Made by a program: the position numbers and the translations under genes
The notes under the pieces: model-generated
The model's input: only the letters and a program-made list of their open reading frames with translations
What the model was told of the DNA's origin: nothing
Databases searched by the model: none
Assembly (NCBI RefSeq): GCF_004143485.2
Contig: NZ_ML974134.1
Span: 55,252-119,251 of the forward strand
Length of the DNA: 64,000 bases
Source: Halorussus amylolyticus
GTDB taxonomy: Archaea; Halobacteriota; Halobacteria; Halobacteriales; Haladaptataceae
Direction: 5' to 3'
Shown here: positions 7,832 through 15,867 of the stretch, one piece after another
Numbering within the stretch: the stretch's first letter is position 1
Layout of the letters: every line of letters starts with the position of its first letter

Positions 7832-8860
7832 ATGAACGTGCCGTGCGTGCGCGTCGAGCGCGAGCGCGGCGAGGAGACCCGCCGGAGGCTGGCCGAGGCG
7901 GACCTCCTCGCCCACGACTACGAAATCGAGGCCGAGGAGGGGTGGCTCTACGTCCCGGTCGCCGACGCCGAGGCGGTGCCCGCGGACCTGACGGTCGTGA
8001 CTCGCGCGGTCGGCGAGCGCGACACGCGGGACACCCCCGCGGACCTGCTCGGCTTCGAACCCACCTACGAACGCCTCGGCGACATCGTGATTCTCGACGA
8101 GGACGACCCCGAGCGCGCCCGCGACATCGCCGACGCGGTGATGGCCTCCGACCTCCCCGTCAGAGCGGTCATCAACCGCGCCTCGAAGGTCAAGGGCGAA
8201 CTTCGCGTTCGAGACTGGGAGGTCCTCGTGAGCGACGGGACCGAGGCGAGCGAAGCGACCCGAGGGGCCGAAGACGCGTCTTCCGAAACGGAGACCGTCC
8301 ACCGGGAGTACGGCTGTGAGTTCCTCCTCGACGTGGCCGAGGTGTACTTTTCGCCTCGGCTCGCGACCGAGCGCCATCGGGTCGCCGAGCAAGTCGAACC
8401 CGGCGAACGCGCCTTCGACATGTTCGCCGGAGTCGGCCCGTTCGTCGTCCCCTTCGCCGAGCGCGGCGCGGAGGTCGTCGGCGTGGACCTGAACGAGCGC
8501 GCGGTCGAGTACCTCCGGGGGAACGCCCGCAGAAACGGCGTGGCCGACCGCGTCACCGCGATTCAGGGCGACGTGAGAGACGTGGCAGAGGGGTACCACG
8601 ACTGGGCCGACCGCGTCGTGATGAATCTGCCCCACAGCGCCGACGAGTTCCTCGACACCGCGGTCGCAGTCGCGGGCGACGACTGCGTGATTCACTACTA
8701 CGACATTCAGCACGAGGACGACCCGTTCGGGCCGGGCGAGACCGCGATTCGGGCGGCCGCCGAACCCGAGTACGAGGTCGAAGTCCAGACTCGCCACGTG
8801 GTTCGGTCGTACGCGCCCCACGAACTCAACGTCTGTCTCGACGTGCGACTGACTCGCTAA
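7832..8860 (+). CDS. trm5: tRNA (guanine37-N1)-methyltransferase Trm5
   Basis: This 342-residue class I SAM methyltransferase makes m1G37 next to the anticodon, preventing frameshifting. The SAM site DMFAGVGPFVVPFAERG and the acidic loop VVGVDLNERAVEYL are clear, as is the catalytic NLPH motif (VMNLPHSADEF). The N-terminal D1-like domain and the KGELRVRDWEVL linker match archaeal Trm5. An insertion rich in Ser/Glu (about residues 145-155) is probably a halophilic linker. tRNA-Thr follows 62 bases downstream. Confidence 0.92.
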   Translation: MNVPCVRVERERGEETRRRLAEADLLAHDYEIEAEEGWLYVPVADAEAVPADLTVVTRAVGERDTRDTPADLLGFEPTYERLGDIVILDEDDPERARDIADAVMASDLPVRAVINRASKVKGELRVRDWEVLVSDGTEASEATRGAEDASSETETVHREYGCEFLLDVAEVYFSPRLATERHRVAEQVEPGERAFDMFAGVGPFVVPFAERGAEVVGVDLNERAVEYLRGNARRNGVADRVTAIQGDVRDVAEGYHDWADRVVMNLPHSADEFLDTAVAVAGDDCVIHYYDIQHEDDPFGPGETAIRAAAEPEYEVEVQTRHVVRSYAPHELNVCLDVRLTR

Positions 8861-8922
8861 GGGCGTGCGATTTCGGAACGCTTATTTTGTCTGTAGAGGG
8901 TAGTAAGGAGTACGGACTGAGC

Positions 8923-8997
8923 GCCGGTGTAGCTCAGACTGGCTAGAGCGATTCCTTCGTAAGGAATAGGCCGAGGGTTCAAATCCCTCCACCGGCT
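8923..8997 (+). tRNA. tRNA-Thr (CGT)
   Basis: The acceptor arms GCCGGTG and CACCGGC pair over 7 bp. The anticodon stem ATTCC/GGAAT holds loop TTCGTAA with anticodon CGT (reads ACG, Thr), and the T-arm contains GGTTCAAATCC. No intron is present and CCA is not encoded. A TTATTTTG element about 40 bases upstream is the likely promoter. Confidence 0.95.
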
Positions 8998-9207
8998 TTC
9001 TACTTCGATTCGACTCTCGGAGTCACGACTCGGCGGCGAACTGTTCGAAGGGAGAGTGATTCGGGTGGCGGCAAGGGGCGATGTCAGAGATGTGGCGCAA
9101 CGACCGATGCTGGGTGGCTTTCCTGCCGCCGGTTACTCTACAGGACCGACCCCGTGTAAATTCAGCCCCTATAATGAGAGGGTTTCTCACTCGTAGAGGA
9201 CGGCTCC

Positions 9208-9447
9208 TTACTCGTAGATTCGTTCGCGCTCGCGCGAGCGCGACCGTCCCGACCCGCCGTTTCCGCCGACGAACTTCGAGACCGCGAGGTACGCGAGATA
9301 CAGTAGCCCCGCGAGCAGGAGGAGCGAAACGACTGCACTCACCACCCACGAGACGATGCCGAGGAGGATGCTGACCAGTTCGAGGACGACCCACAGGACG
9401 ACGACTGCGAGGAGCGCCCAACCGCCGATTCGGAGCCAACGGGACAT
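9208..9447 (-). CDS. Small two-helix membrane protein
   Basis: This 79-residue protein has two hydrophobic helices (about residues 9-31 and 33-56), then a glycine-rich link and a very charged tail GRSRSRERERIYE. The transmembrane bias is on the correct strand and the acidic/basic balance is unlike a shadow frame. The family is not recognised. The 210 bases between tRNA-Thr and its stop hold no feature I can name. Confidence 0.65.
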   Translation of the reverse strand: MSRWLRIGGWALLAVVVLWVVLELVSILLGIVSWVVSAVVSLLLLAGLLYLAYLAVSKFVGGNGGSGRSRSRERERIYE

Positions 9448-9540
9448 ACTCGCCCGGTTCGTCTCCGGTCCACATTAATGTTTGCTCGGGACGACGAAAG
9501 CGTTCACACCGGGTATCGGCCCGTCCGGCGTCCCGCGCCG

Positions 9541-10470
9541 TCACTCGTACTGCGAACAGACCTGTTCGATACCCTCCTCGAAGCTAATCTCGGGTTCCCA
9601 CCCGGTCGCGGCCGTCATCTTCGAGGGGTCGGCCATCGTGTCGTGGACGAACATGGTCTCGGGAATCGGGTTCTCGACGTGTTCGGGTTCGACGTCGGCA
9701 CCGAGTGCCGCCGCCAGCATCTCGACCACTTCGTTCGCGCTGTACGATTCGCCGGTCCCGAGGTTGTAGATGCCGGTGAGTTCGTGGTCGGCCGCGAGTT
9801 CGAGGCCGCGAACGACGTCGGAGATGTGGGTGAAATCGCGGGTGTGCGACCCGTCGCCGTAGATGACCGGCGACTCGCCGTTGGCGATGTCGTCGGCGAA
9901 CTGCGAGATGATGTTGGCGTACTCGCCTTTGTGTCCCTCCGACCCGCCGTAGCCCTGATACACCGAGAAGAATCGCATCCCCGCGACGCTCAGGTCGTGG
10001 GCGTTGGCGAAGTACTCGCCGTAGCGTTCGCGCGCGAGCTTCGACGCCTCGTAGCCGGTTCGGGCTTCGACGTCCATCTCCTCGGGCGAGGGTTCGGTCC
10101 GGTCGCCGTAGATGGACGAGGTAGTCGCGTACACTACTGTCTCACACCCGTCCTGTCGGGACTGTTCGACCGCGTTGGCGAACCCCTCGACGTTGACGCG
10201 CGCGCCGCGCCGAAGTCCGTCGATGCTGTCTTCGTGCATGGTGAGCGACGACAGCGCCGCGAGGTGAAAGAGCACGTCCACGTCTTCGGTCGGGAGATCG
10301 TCGTCCAAGACGCTCGCTTCGTGGAATTCGACGGCGTCGTCGAGGTTCTCGGGAGTCCCGAGATAGAGGTCGTCGAGCGCGAGTACGTCGTTGTCCGCCG
10401 CGAGATGGTTCGCGAGGTTCGACCCGATGAAGCCCGCGCCGCCGGTGACGAGGACGCGTTTGCCTTGCAT
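9541..10470 (-). CDS. NAD-dependent epimerase/dehydratase (UDP-glucose 4-epimerase-like)
   Basis: This 309-residue extended SDR enzyme has GGAGFIGSNLA at the N-terminus and the catalytic YEASK near the middle, with substrate-loop motifs (PVIYGDGSHTRDFTHISDVV) typical of sugar-nucleotide epimerases of the GalE/RmlB class. It probably feeds surface glycan synthesis such as S-layer N-glycosylation. The frame opens at 10491, but ATG 10470 (MQGKRVLVTGG) is preferred because the minus-strand TTTATCGG lies 28 bases upstream, giving a leaderless start, and because the Rossmann motif then begins at the usual distance. The exact sugar is unknown. Confidence 0.88.
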   Translation of the reverse strand: MQGKRVLVTGGAGFIGSNLANHLAADNDVLALDDLYLGTPENLDDAVEFHEASVLDDDLPTEDVDVLFHLAALSSLTMHEDSIDGLRRGARVNVEGFANAVEQSRQDGCETVVYATTSSIYGDRTEPSPEEMDVEARTGYEASKLARERYGEYFANAHDLSVAGMRFFSVYQGYGGSEGHKGEYANIISQFADDIANGESPVIYGDGSHTRDFTHISDVVRGLELAADHELTGIYNLGTGESYSANEVVEMLAAALGADVEPEHVENPIPETMFVHDTMADPSKMTAATGWEPEISFEEGIEQVCSQYE

Positions 10471-10490
10471 GGTTGGTCGCTCCGTCGCCA

Positions 10491-10498
10491 CCGATAAA
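10491..10498 (-). promoter_or_regulatory. TATA box of the epimerase gene
   Basis: The minus strand reads TTTATCGG, beginning 28 bases before ATG 10470. The spacing fits transcription starting at the ATG itself and decides between the two possible start codons. Confidence 0.6.
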
Positions 10499-10667
10499 TC
10501 GGTGTCGTTCTCTCACCCGGAGCGGGAGATAACGTCCGGGGCGGACGCGGGCGGCGTCTCGGCCTTCGAATCGACGAGACGAGTCGATTAAGGCGGTCGA
10601 TGCGCAACCGTCAGTCGTCCTCGTCGGTTCGTCGCATTTAAGGAAATCTATTACCAAGGTTTTCCCA

Positions 10668-11201
10668 ATGTCTACCATCGAACTGACGCCGAGCCAGAAA
10701 ACGATACTTACCGCCCTGGTAAACCTCCACCGGGACACCGAGGACGCGGTCAAAGGCGAGGATATCGCCGCCGAAGTCGACCGCAATCCGGGCACCATCC
10801 GGAACCAGATGCAGAGCCTGAAGGCGCTCCAACTGGTCGAGGGCGTCCCCGGCCCGAAGGGCGGCTACAAGCCGACCGCCAACGCCTTCGAAGCGCTCGA
10901 CGTTCAGAAGATGGACAGCGCCGCCGAGGTTCCCCTGTTCCACAACGACGAGCAGGTCGAGGACTCCAACGTCGAGGAAATCGACCTTTCGAGCGTTCAC
11001 CACCCCGAACTCTGCCGCGCCGAGATTCACCTCCAGGGGTCGGTCCGGAAGTTCCACGAGGGCGATATCGTGCGCGTCGGCCCGACGCCGCTCTCGAAAC
11101 TCGTTATCGAGGGCGCAGTCGATGGCAAGGACGACACCAGCAACATCCTGATTCTGAAAATCAATTCGATGGAGGCCCCGAGCGAGACGCCCGCGCACTA
11201 G
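10668..11201 (+). CDS. Winged-helix transcriptional regulator
   Basis: This 177-residue protein has an N-terminal winged helix-turn-helix (residues ~5-80: LTPSQKTILTALVNLH, then GEDIAAEVDRNPGTIRNQMQSLKALQLVEG) with the wing GVPGPKGGYKPT. The C-terminal part (residues ~105-165) is a small beta-rich domain with REGDIV-like phrasing (HEGDIVRVGPTPLSKLVIEG), probably for ligand binding or dimerisation. It resembles Rrf2/TrmB-like archaeal regulators but carries no cysteine cluster for Fe-S. A TTTAAGG element sits about 30 bases before the ATG. The regulon is unknown. Confidence 0.78.
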   Translation: MSTIELTPSQKTILTALVNLHRDTEDAVKGEDIAAEVDRNPGTIRNQMQSLKALQLVEGVPGPKGGYKPTANAFEALDVQKMDSAAEVPLFHNDEQVEDSNVEEIDLSSVHHPELCRAEIHLQGSVRKFHEGDIVRVGPTPLSKLVIEGAVDGKDDTSNILILKINSMEAPSETPAH

Positions 11202-11287
11202 CGTCGTCGCCTCGCTTTTTCCACTCCCGTCGCCCTGCCTTTTCATTACCGTCGTCGTCCCCACCCTCTGCTCCGAGTTCTACTGCG

Positions 11288-11318
11288 CCCGAACGCGCGA
11301 CGGAGTCGCGCGTTCGGG
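11288..11318. terminator. Perfect 14-bp hairpin with 3-base loop
   Basis: CCCGAACGCGCGAC (11288-11301) pairs without mismatch to 11305-11318 across loop GGA. It lies 87 bases after the stop of the winged-helix gene and 130 bases before the oxidoreductase start. It has the same design as the hairpins at 14953-14991 and 53539-53575. Confidence 0.6.
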
Positions 11319-11447
11319 GTGCTACCGACGCGATGATGCCGTCTCGATTTTGCGTCGCCAACGCGGCGACGAATCGTGGGAGAGACTCTCACTCATCCGG
11401 ATTCGGCTTTCAAAGCCTTTGTATCACAGGACTTCGGACTGTCCGGT

Positions 11448-12605
11448 ATGACGGAAAAGGTCGTCGTCCTCGGTGCGGGGTACGCCGGGGCAGGCGCGAT
11501 TCAGCGACTCGAAGACGAATTGGACACCGCGGACGCCGAACTCACGTGGATTTCGGACACCGACTACCACCTCGTTCTCCACGAGGCCCACCGCGCCATC
11601 CGCGACCCGAGCGTCGAGAGCGATATCACGATTCCGGTCGGCGACATCGCCGCCCGGACGACGGAGTTCGTGCAGGCGACCGTCGAGAACGTCGATACCG
11701 ACGGTCAGACGGTCGAACTCGACGGCGACGACGACGTGGACTACGACTATCTCCTCGTCGCGCTCGGGAGCCAGACCGCCTACTACGGCATCCCCGGCAT
11801 GGCCGAGAACGCGCTGACCCTGAAGAACCTCGACGACGCGCTCGAAATCCACGAGCAGGTCACGCAGGCCGCGACCGACGCCACCCGGAACGACCCCGCG
11901 ACGGTCGCCATCGGCGGTGCGGGCCTCTCGGGCATCCAGACCGCGGGCGAAATCGCGGAACTCCGCGACGAGCGACGCGCGCCAATCGACATCTACCTCG
12001 TGGAGGCGCTCGACGAAATCATGCCCGGACAGGACTCGGAGCTACAGGGCGCGGTCCGTCGTCACCTCGAAGAGGCCGACATCGAGATTCTGACCGACGA
12101 CCCCATCACCGAGGCCGACGAGGAGACCATCCATTTCGACGAGGGCGACCCCCTCGACTATGACGTGTTCGTCTGGACCGGCGGCATCACGGGCCGCGAT
12201 GCGATGGCCGACTCGGGTCTCGACAACGAACACAACCGCGTCACCACCGAGTCGAACTTCCAAACGAGCGACGACCACGTGTTCGCCATCGGCGACTCGG
12301 CCATCATCGACCAGGGCAACGACCCCGCGCCGCCGACCGCGCAGGCCGCGTGGCAGGCCGCGGAGGTCGCCGGTGAGAACATCGCTCGCGCAATCTACGG
12401 CCAACCGCTGGAGACGTGGACCTACGACGACAAAGGGACGCTCATCTCGGTCGGCGAGAAGGCGGTCGCCCACGACGTGGACGCGATTCCGGTCCGGACG
12501 TTCAACTCCTACCCGGCCCAGTTCCTGAAGAAGATGGTCGCCGCGCGCTGGATTGCGGGGCTGACCTCGTGGCCCCGCGCGCTGAAGGCGTGGGACTCGC
12601 TGTAG
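11448..12605 (+). CDS. NAD(P)/FAD-dependent oxidoreductase, type II NADH dehydrogenase-like
   Basis: This 385-residue flavoprotein has an N-terminal FAD-binding Rossmann motif (VVVLGAGYAGAGAIQ), a second dinucleotide motif GGAGLSGIQTAGEIAEL for NAD(P)H, and the C-terminal FAD motif VFAIGDSA. It would pass electrons from NADH to the quinone pool without pumping protons. The C-terminus is an amphipathic helix (RWIAGLTSWPRALKAW) that can attach it to the inner face of the membrane. The open frame begins upstream at 11376, but ATG 11448 puts the Rossmann motif at residue 4, as usual. Sulfide:quinone oxidoreductase is less likely because the redox cysteines are absent. Confidence 0.88.
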   Translation: MTEKVVVLGAGYAGAGAIQRLEDELDTADAELTWISDTDYHLVLHEAHRAIRDPSVESDITIPVGDIAARTTEFVQATVENVDTDGQTVELDGDDDVDYDYLLVALGSQTAYYGIPGMAENALTLKNLDDALEIHEQVTQAATDATRNDPATVAIGGAGLSGIQTAGEIAELRDERRAPIDIYLVEALDEIMPGQDSELQGAVRRHLEEADIEILTDDPITEADEETIHFDEGDPLDYDVFVWTGGITGRDAMADSGLDNEHNRVTTESNFQTSDDHVFAIGDSAIIDQGNDPAPPTAQAAWQAAEVAGENIARAIYGQPLETWTYDDKGTLISVGEKAVAHDVDAIPVRTFNSYPAQFLKKMVAARWIAGLTSWPRALKAWDSL

Positions 12606-12685
12606 CGTCGAATCCCGATTGATTCACTGTAGAATCGACCGCCGACTTTCGGCGGGAAGGCTGATTTTCGGCGGTTCGACCCGTT

Positions 12686-13132
12686 TCAGGCCCGCTCTTC
12701 GAGAATCCGGTCGATGATTCGACCCGAGGACAACAGTTCACCGTCGTACTCGGGGTCGCGCGGACTCGCACGCCGGACCGAACACTCGACGCCGCGCCGC
12801 GCGAGTTCGTCCTCGATGGCGGCCTCGTCGTGGTGCTGGTCGTAGCCGAGCGCGATGATGTCGGGCCGGAGTTCCTCGATTGGCGCGAAGATGTCCTCGG
12901 GGTGGCCGACGCGGGCGTCGTCCACCGCGTCGAGCGCCGCGACCACGTCGCGGCGCTGGCGGTTCGGCAGAATCGGGGGTTGTTTGTGGGTGACGTTCTC
13001 CCTGCGCGCGACGATGACCGTGAGGCGGTCGCCCATCGCCGCGGCGTCCCGGAGGTAGTGGACGTGACCGGGGTGGAGGAGGTCGAAGGTGCCCTGCGCG
13101 ACGACGTGTGTCGTGGTGTCCTCGTGATTCAT
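12686..13132 (-). CDS. ribL: FAD synthase, archaeal RibL-type
   Basis: This 148-residue nucleotidyltransferase transfers AMP from a nucleotide (CTP/ATP-type reaction) to FMN to make FAD. The HPGH motif ([16 protein letters not shown]) and the [11 protein letters not shown] motif near the C-terminus are those of the archaeal cytidylyltransferase-like enzymes. The preceding gene on the same strand encodes the JAMM protease. A short tandem duplication lies just before its start. Confidence 0.9.
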   Translation of the reverse strand: MNHEDTTTHVVAQGTFDLLHPGHVHYLRDAAAMGDRLTVIVARRENVTHKQPPILPNRQRRDVVAALDAVDDARVGHPEDIFAPIEELRPDIIALGYDQHHDEAAIEDELARRGVECSVRRASPRDPEYDGELLSSGRIIDRILEERA

Positions 13133-13188
13133 TCTGCGTCCTCGTCGTTCATTTCGTGTCCTCGCCGTTCATTCTCTCCTCGTGGCTC
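13130..13188 (-). repeat. Imperfect tandem repeats carrying start codons before ribL
   Basis: On the minus strand the phrase ATGA-x-C-x-ACGAGGA, or close variants with GGCGAGGAC, occurs four times between the JAMM stop and the first codons of ribL. The true ribL start is the last copy (ATG 13132). Slippage or unequal exchange could have duplicated the start region, leaving spare initiation signals. Confidence 0.5.
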
Positions 13189-13693
13189 ATTTCGTCTCCT
13201 CGTCGAAGTTGTAGTCCAACTCGGCGTCGATGTCGGCCTGCGTGAAATCGAAGAAGGATTCGCCCTCGGGGAGCGACACGTCGAGTACGTCGAGGTCCCG
13301 AGGTTCGCCTTTCCGGTCGAACGCCTGCCAGTCGCCCTTCTCGTAGGGGTAGCCGATGATGATGTGGACCTTCCCTCGGCCGAACGTGGCGAGGTCGGCG
13401 TCGCTCGGCCGGAGGACGCCGTTCGGGTGGGAGTGGACCGACCCGACCGAGTTGAAGTCGTTGGGGACTTGGCTGGTCTTGACCGTGGCGCTCACGGGGT
13501 TCGACTCGGTGCCGGGGATGACCAGCACGTCGGTGATGACGGTGCCGTTGCGGTCGAGACCGAGCGAGCGCGCGTCCTCGCCACGCAGGAAGCCCATGTA
13601 CTCGTGGGGATGGGCGTCTTCGGACGCCGCGAGCGCGAAGTCGAGCGCGTCCTCGGCGATGCCGAGAATCTCGCTCGAACGGAACAGCCGCAT
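13187..13693 (-). CDS. JAMM/MPN+ metalloprotease, desampylase-like
   Basis: This 168-residue protein has the full JAMM zinc motif: upstream Glu in HEYMGFLRG, then SVHSHPNGVLRPSDAD (His-x-His...Ser-x-x-Asp). Archaeal proteins of this size, such as HvJAMM1, remove ubiquitin-like SAMP modifiers from target proteins. The start is placed at ATG 13693 (MRLFRSSEILGIAEDAL), where the MPN fold begins; the longer frame from 13762 adds a basic, non-conserved extension. It lies upstream of ribL on the same strand with a 54-base gap, so the two are probably cotranscribed. Confidence 0.87.
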   Translation of the reverse strand: MRLFRSSEILGIAEDALDFALAASEDAHPHEYMGFLRGEDARSLGLDRNGTVITDVLVIPGTESNPVSATVKTSQVPNDFNSVGSVHSHPNGVLRPSDADLATFGRGKVHIIIGYPYEKGDWQAFDRKGEPRDLDVLDVSLPEGESFFDFTQADIDAELDYNFDEETK

Positions 13694-13779
13694 GGTGAAC
13701 CCTCCGACCGGGCGCGTTCTAAAGGTTGCGAACCGCCGGGCGGAGTCGGCGTTCGAAGCCACCCCGAACTGACTCCCGA

Positions 13780-13846
13780 CGACCCCGCTGACCCCGCCGA
13801 CTCCGCCGACTTCACCGACTTCACCGACTTCGCCAGCATCGAACCC
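13780..13846. repeat. Short tandem repeats in the divergent spacer
   Basis: Nine-base units of the form GACCCCGCC, GACTCCGCC and ACCGACTTC are repeated about seven times between the JAMM gene and the methyltransferase gene. The array sits in the shared upstream region of two divergent genes, so its copy number could affect promoter spacing. Confidence 0.6.
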
Positions 13847-13882
13847 GGTGGCATTTTACCGGCCTGCCCCCCACGAACGAGC

Positions 13883-14545
13883 ATGGAAGACGCGGACGAC
13901 GACCCCCGGGACCCCGCGGAAATCCGGGCGACTTACGACCGAATCGCGAGCCACTTCTCCGAGACCCGCGAGTACCCGTGGCCCGAAGTCGAGTCGTTCG
14001 TGGCCGACGGAGGCCGCGTCCCCGCAGCCCTCGACCTCGGCTGTGGCAACGGTCGGCACGCCGAACTGCTCGCCGACCGCGCGGACCGCGTGGTGGCCGC
14101 CGACGCGAGTGCGGGCCTGCTCGCGGAAGCTCGCGCCCGCGCGAGCGAACGGGGGTTCGACGCCGACCTCGTGCAGGCCGACGCCGCGAGGCTTCCGCTT
14201 CGAAGCGAGACGGTGGGACTCGCGGTGTACGTCGCCACGCTCCACCACCTCCCGAGTCGGGCGGCGCGCATCGCGAGTCTGGGCGAACTCGCGCGAGTGT
14301 TGACTTCCGACGGTCGCGCCTTGGTCAGCGCGTGGAGCACGGCCCACGACAGATTCGACCGCGAGACGGGGTTCGACACCACGGTCGATTGGACCCTGCC
14401 GGGCGGCGAGACAGTCGAGCGATTCTATCACATCTACTCGCCCGAGGAGTTCGAGGCCGACGTGGCCGAGAGCGCGCTGGAGGCGACGACCGTCGAGATT
14501 TCGAGCGGGAACTGTTACGCCACGGTCCGTCGGGCGAAACAGTAA
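13883..14545 (+). CDS. Class I SAM methyltransferase, Trm9-like
   Basis: This 220-residue methyltransferase has SAM motif I LDLGCGNGRHAELLADRA, motif II acidic loop VVAADASAGLL, and the LPLRSETVGLAVYVATLHHLPS segment. The C-terminal phrasing (AHDRFDRETGFDTTVDWTLPGG...ERFYHIYSPEEFEADV) matches the Trm9/ABH8 group that methylates carboxymethyl groups on wobble uridines; this is a family-level call, not a proven substrate. The start ATG 13883 (MEDADDDPRD) follows the tandem-repeat spacer. tRNA-Gly lies 107 bases downstream. Confidence 0.8.
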   Translation: MEDADDDPRDPAEIRATYDRIASHFSETREYPWPEVESFVADGGRVPAALDLGCGNGRHAELLADRADRVVAADASAGLLAEARARASERGFDADLVQADAARLPLRSETVGLAVYVATLHHLPSRAARIASLGELARVLTSDGRALVSAWSTAHDRFDRETGFDTTVDWTLPGGETVERFYHIYSPEEFEADVAESALEATTVEISSGNCYATVRRAKQ

Positions 14546-14652
14546 GGCCCTTAACGTCGGGCGATGAACTTCGGGATGCGAAACGAGCGCCGGTGTCTGA
14601 CCGAGCGAAGCGAGGTCAGGCTCGGGGCGCGAGCGAACGAAGTGAGCGAAGC

Positions 14653-14723
14653 GCGCCGGTGGTCTAGTGGCAGGACCTGAGCCTTCCAAGCTCATGGCCC
14701 GGGTTCAAATCCCGGCCGGCGCA
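14653..14723 (+). tRNA. tRNA-Gly (TCC)
   Basis: The acceptor GCGCCGG pairs with CCGGCGC, discriminator A at 14723. The anticodon stem TGAGC/GCTCA encloses CTTCCAA with anticodon TCC. The T-arm is CCGGG-TTCAAAT-CCCGG. There is no intron. The last 22-24 bases of this gene are duplicated 150 bp downstream. Confidence 0.95.
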
Positions 14724-14810
14724 TTCTACTCGAACACAACGAACGAGGAGCGGTAACGACGAGTGAGTCTGTGAGAGAATGGACCCTGCGGGATTCTGAA
14801 CCCTGTCAGT

Positions 14811-14845
14811 CGCACGCCCGCGCAACGCAGTGAGCAGGAGCGTCT
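14811..14845. repeat. 35-bp interspersed repeat, copy 1
   Basis: This sequence (start CGCACGCCCGCGCA, middle GAGCAGGA, end CGTCT) matches 18683-18717 at 31 of 35 positions. Both copies lie beside a duplicated tRNA 3' end, downstream of a tRNA gene. Confidence 0.75.
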
Positions 14846-14851
14846 GACTCC

Positions 14852-14875
14852 GGTTCAAATCCCGGCCGGCGCATT
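14852..14875 (+). repeat. Duplicated 3' end of tRNA-Gly
   Basis: These 24 bases repeat 14702-14725 exactly (T-loop TTCAAAT, T-stem, acceptor CCGGCGCA and two flanking bases). The remainder of the tRNA is absent. Such an orphan 3' end is what integration at a tRNA attachment site leaves behind, but only 126 bp separate the copies and no integrase is present. Confidence 0.85.
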
Positions 14876-14952
14876 TCTGCCGAACGTAGAGTCGGAAGTC
14901 GCTACGCTGGCGATTCGAATCTTTGAGTCTCTGTTTCTGATAGCTCGACCAA

Positions 14953-14991
14953 TCGCGCGTTTCGGCGCTCTGCGAGCGCCGAAACGCGCGA
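14953..14991 (-). terminator. Perfect 18-bp hairpin after the small membrane-protein gene
   Basis: TCGCGCGTTTCGGCGCTC (14953-14970) pairs without mismatch to 14974-14991 around loop TGC. It begins 1-2 bases after the stop codon (14993) of the minus-strand gene, a position suited to a terminator or a 3' stabilising stem. Confidence 0.65.
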
Positions 14992-14992
14992 C

Positions 14993-15190
14993 TCAGTCCA
15001 GATACCGGACCATCACGGTCGCCACGACGAGCGCGACCAGCGCGGTGACGCCGGTCGAGGCGACTCGCATCGTTCCGGTCGCGTCGTTCGCGACCCAACT
15101 CGCGACCGCGACGAGGCCCACGCCGAGCAGAATCAGCCAGAGTTCGAGTCGTTCGATGCCGAAGACGGTGTCGGCTCCCCCGGTTTCCAT
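14993..15190 (-). CDS. Small two-helix membrane protein
   Basis: This 65-residue protein has two hydrophobic segments (about residues 16-33 and 43-63) separated by a short polar loop (ANDATGTMRVAS). The family is not recognised. Support comes from the clean transmembrane pattern, ATG start, and the strong hairpin directly behind the stop. It is divergent from the next gene. Confidence 0.6.
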   Translation of the reverse strand: METGGADTVFGIERLELWLILLGVGLVAVASWVANDATGTMRVASTGVTALVALVVATVMVRYLD

Positions 15191-15321
15191 ACGTCACCCT
15201 GCGACAGCGTCGTCAAATAGCTACCGAGGTTCGGCGGGGCGTTCCCGACCGAGTTTCCCGTTCGCGAAGCCACCAACACTTTCGCGCGGAGCGTCGAGAG
15301 TCGCGCTCGGGAGAACTCAAA

Positions 15322-15867
15322 ATGTTTCCGACGAGCGACGACGCCAGAAGCGGTGCCGAGACGACTGCCACCGAGGTCCGCGAGTCCGACGACGACGCCG
15401 GACCGCGGCCGCGAATCGCTCGCCTCCGCGCGCTCGCGCTCGGGTCGGTCGCGGGTGCCGTCGCGACCGGCGTGATGACCGCGTTTCGGATGCCCATCAG
15501 CCACTCGCTCCCGCCGACGGGTCCGTTCTGGGCGAAGTACGTCGGCGGCGGCGACCCCGACCAGTACGTTCGGGAGGCGCTCGCGCTCCATCTCCTGTAC
15601 GGGACCGGAGCAGGGGCGGTCTTCGGCGTGGCGGTGTCTGGCGCGCTCGCTGGCGCGAAGTCGGAGGTCGAACGCGAGCGCCGGGCGACCGCGCTCGGCG
15701 TAAGCTACGGACTCGCGCTGTCGGCGTTCGGGATGAAATTCCTGCTGGAGCGACTGCTGGAGATGGATTTGGACCCCGACGAACGACTGCTGTTCCACCT
15801 CGGTCACGTCGTCTACGGCCTGACGCTCGGCGCGTGGTTCGGGTCGAATATCTACAGTTCCGACTGA
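15322..15867 (+). CDS. Membrane protein, YagU/DUF6789-like
   Basis: This 181-residue protein has an acidic N-terminal tail of about 35 residues and then four hydrophobic segments with small-residue packing (LALGSVAGAVATGVMTAF, LLYGTGAGAVFGVAVSGALAG, ALGVSYGLALSAFGMKFLL, LGHVVYGLTLGAWFG). The repeated G-x-x-A/G-x-G pattern resembles the YagU/DUF1440-like membrane proteins. The function is unknown. Its last 16 bases overlap the 3' end of the convergent DUF2298 gene. Confidence 0.7.
   Translation: MFPTSDDARSGAETTATEVRESDDDAGPRPRIARLRALALGSVAGAVATGVMTAFRMPISHSLPPTGPFWAKYVGGGDPDQYVREALALHLLYGTGAGAVFGVAVSGALAGAKSEVERERRATALGVSYGLALSAFGMKFLLERLLEMDLDPDERLLFHLGHVVYGLTLGAWFGSNIYSSD

Noticed and set aside
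12830..13882. Plus-strand extension upstream of the Trm9-like methyltransferase
   Set aside because: It runs antisense to ribL and the JAMM gene and through a tandem-repeat spacer; the methyltransferase fold starts after ATG 13883.
14664..15197. Minus-strand frame containing ECAGRDLNPGHELG and LLLTALRGRA
   Set aside because: This is translation of the antisense of tRNA-Gly, its orphan 3' end and the 35-bp repeat. Such tRNA-derived pseudo-proteins are common false annotations.
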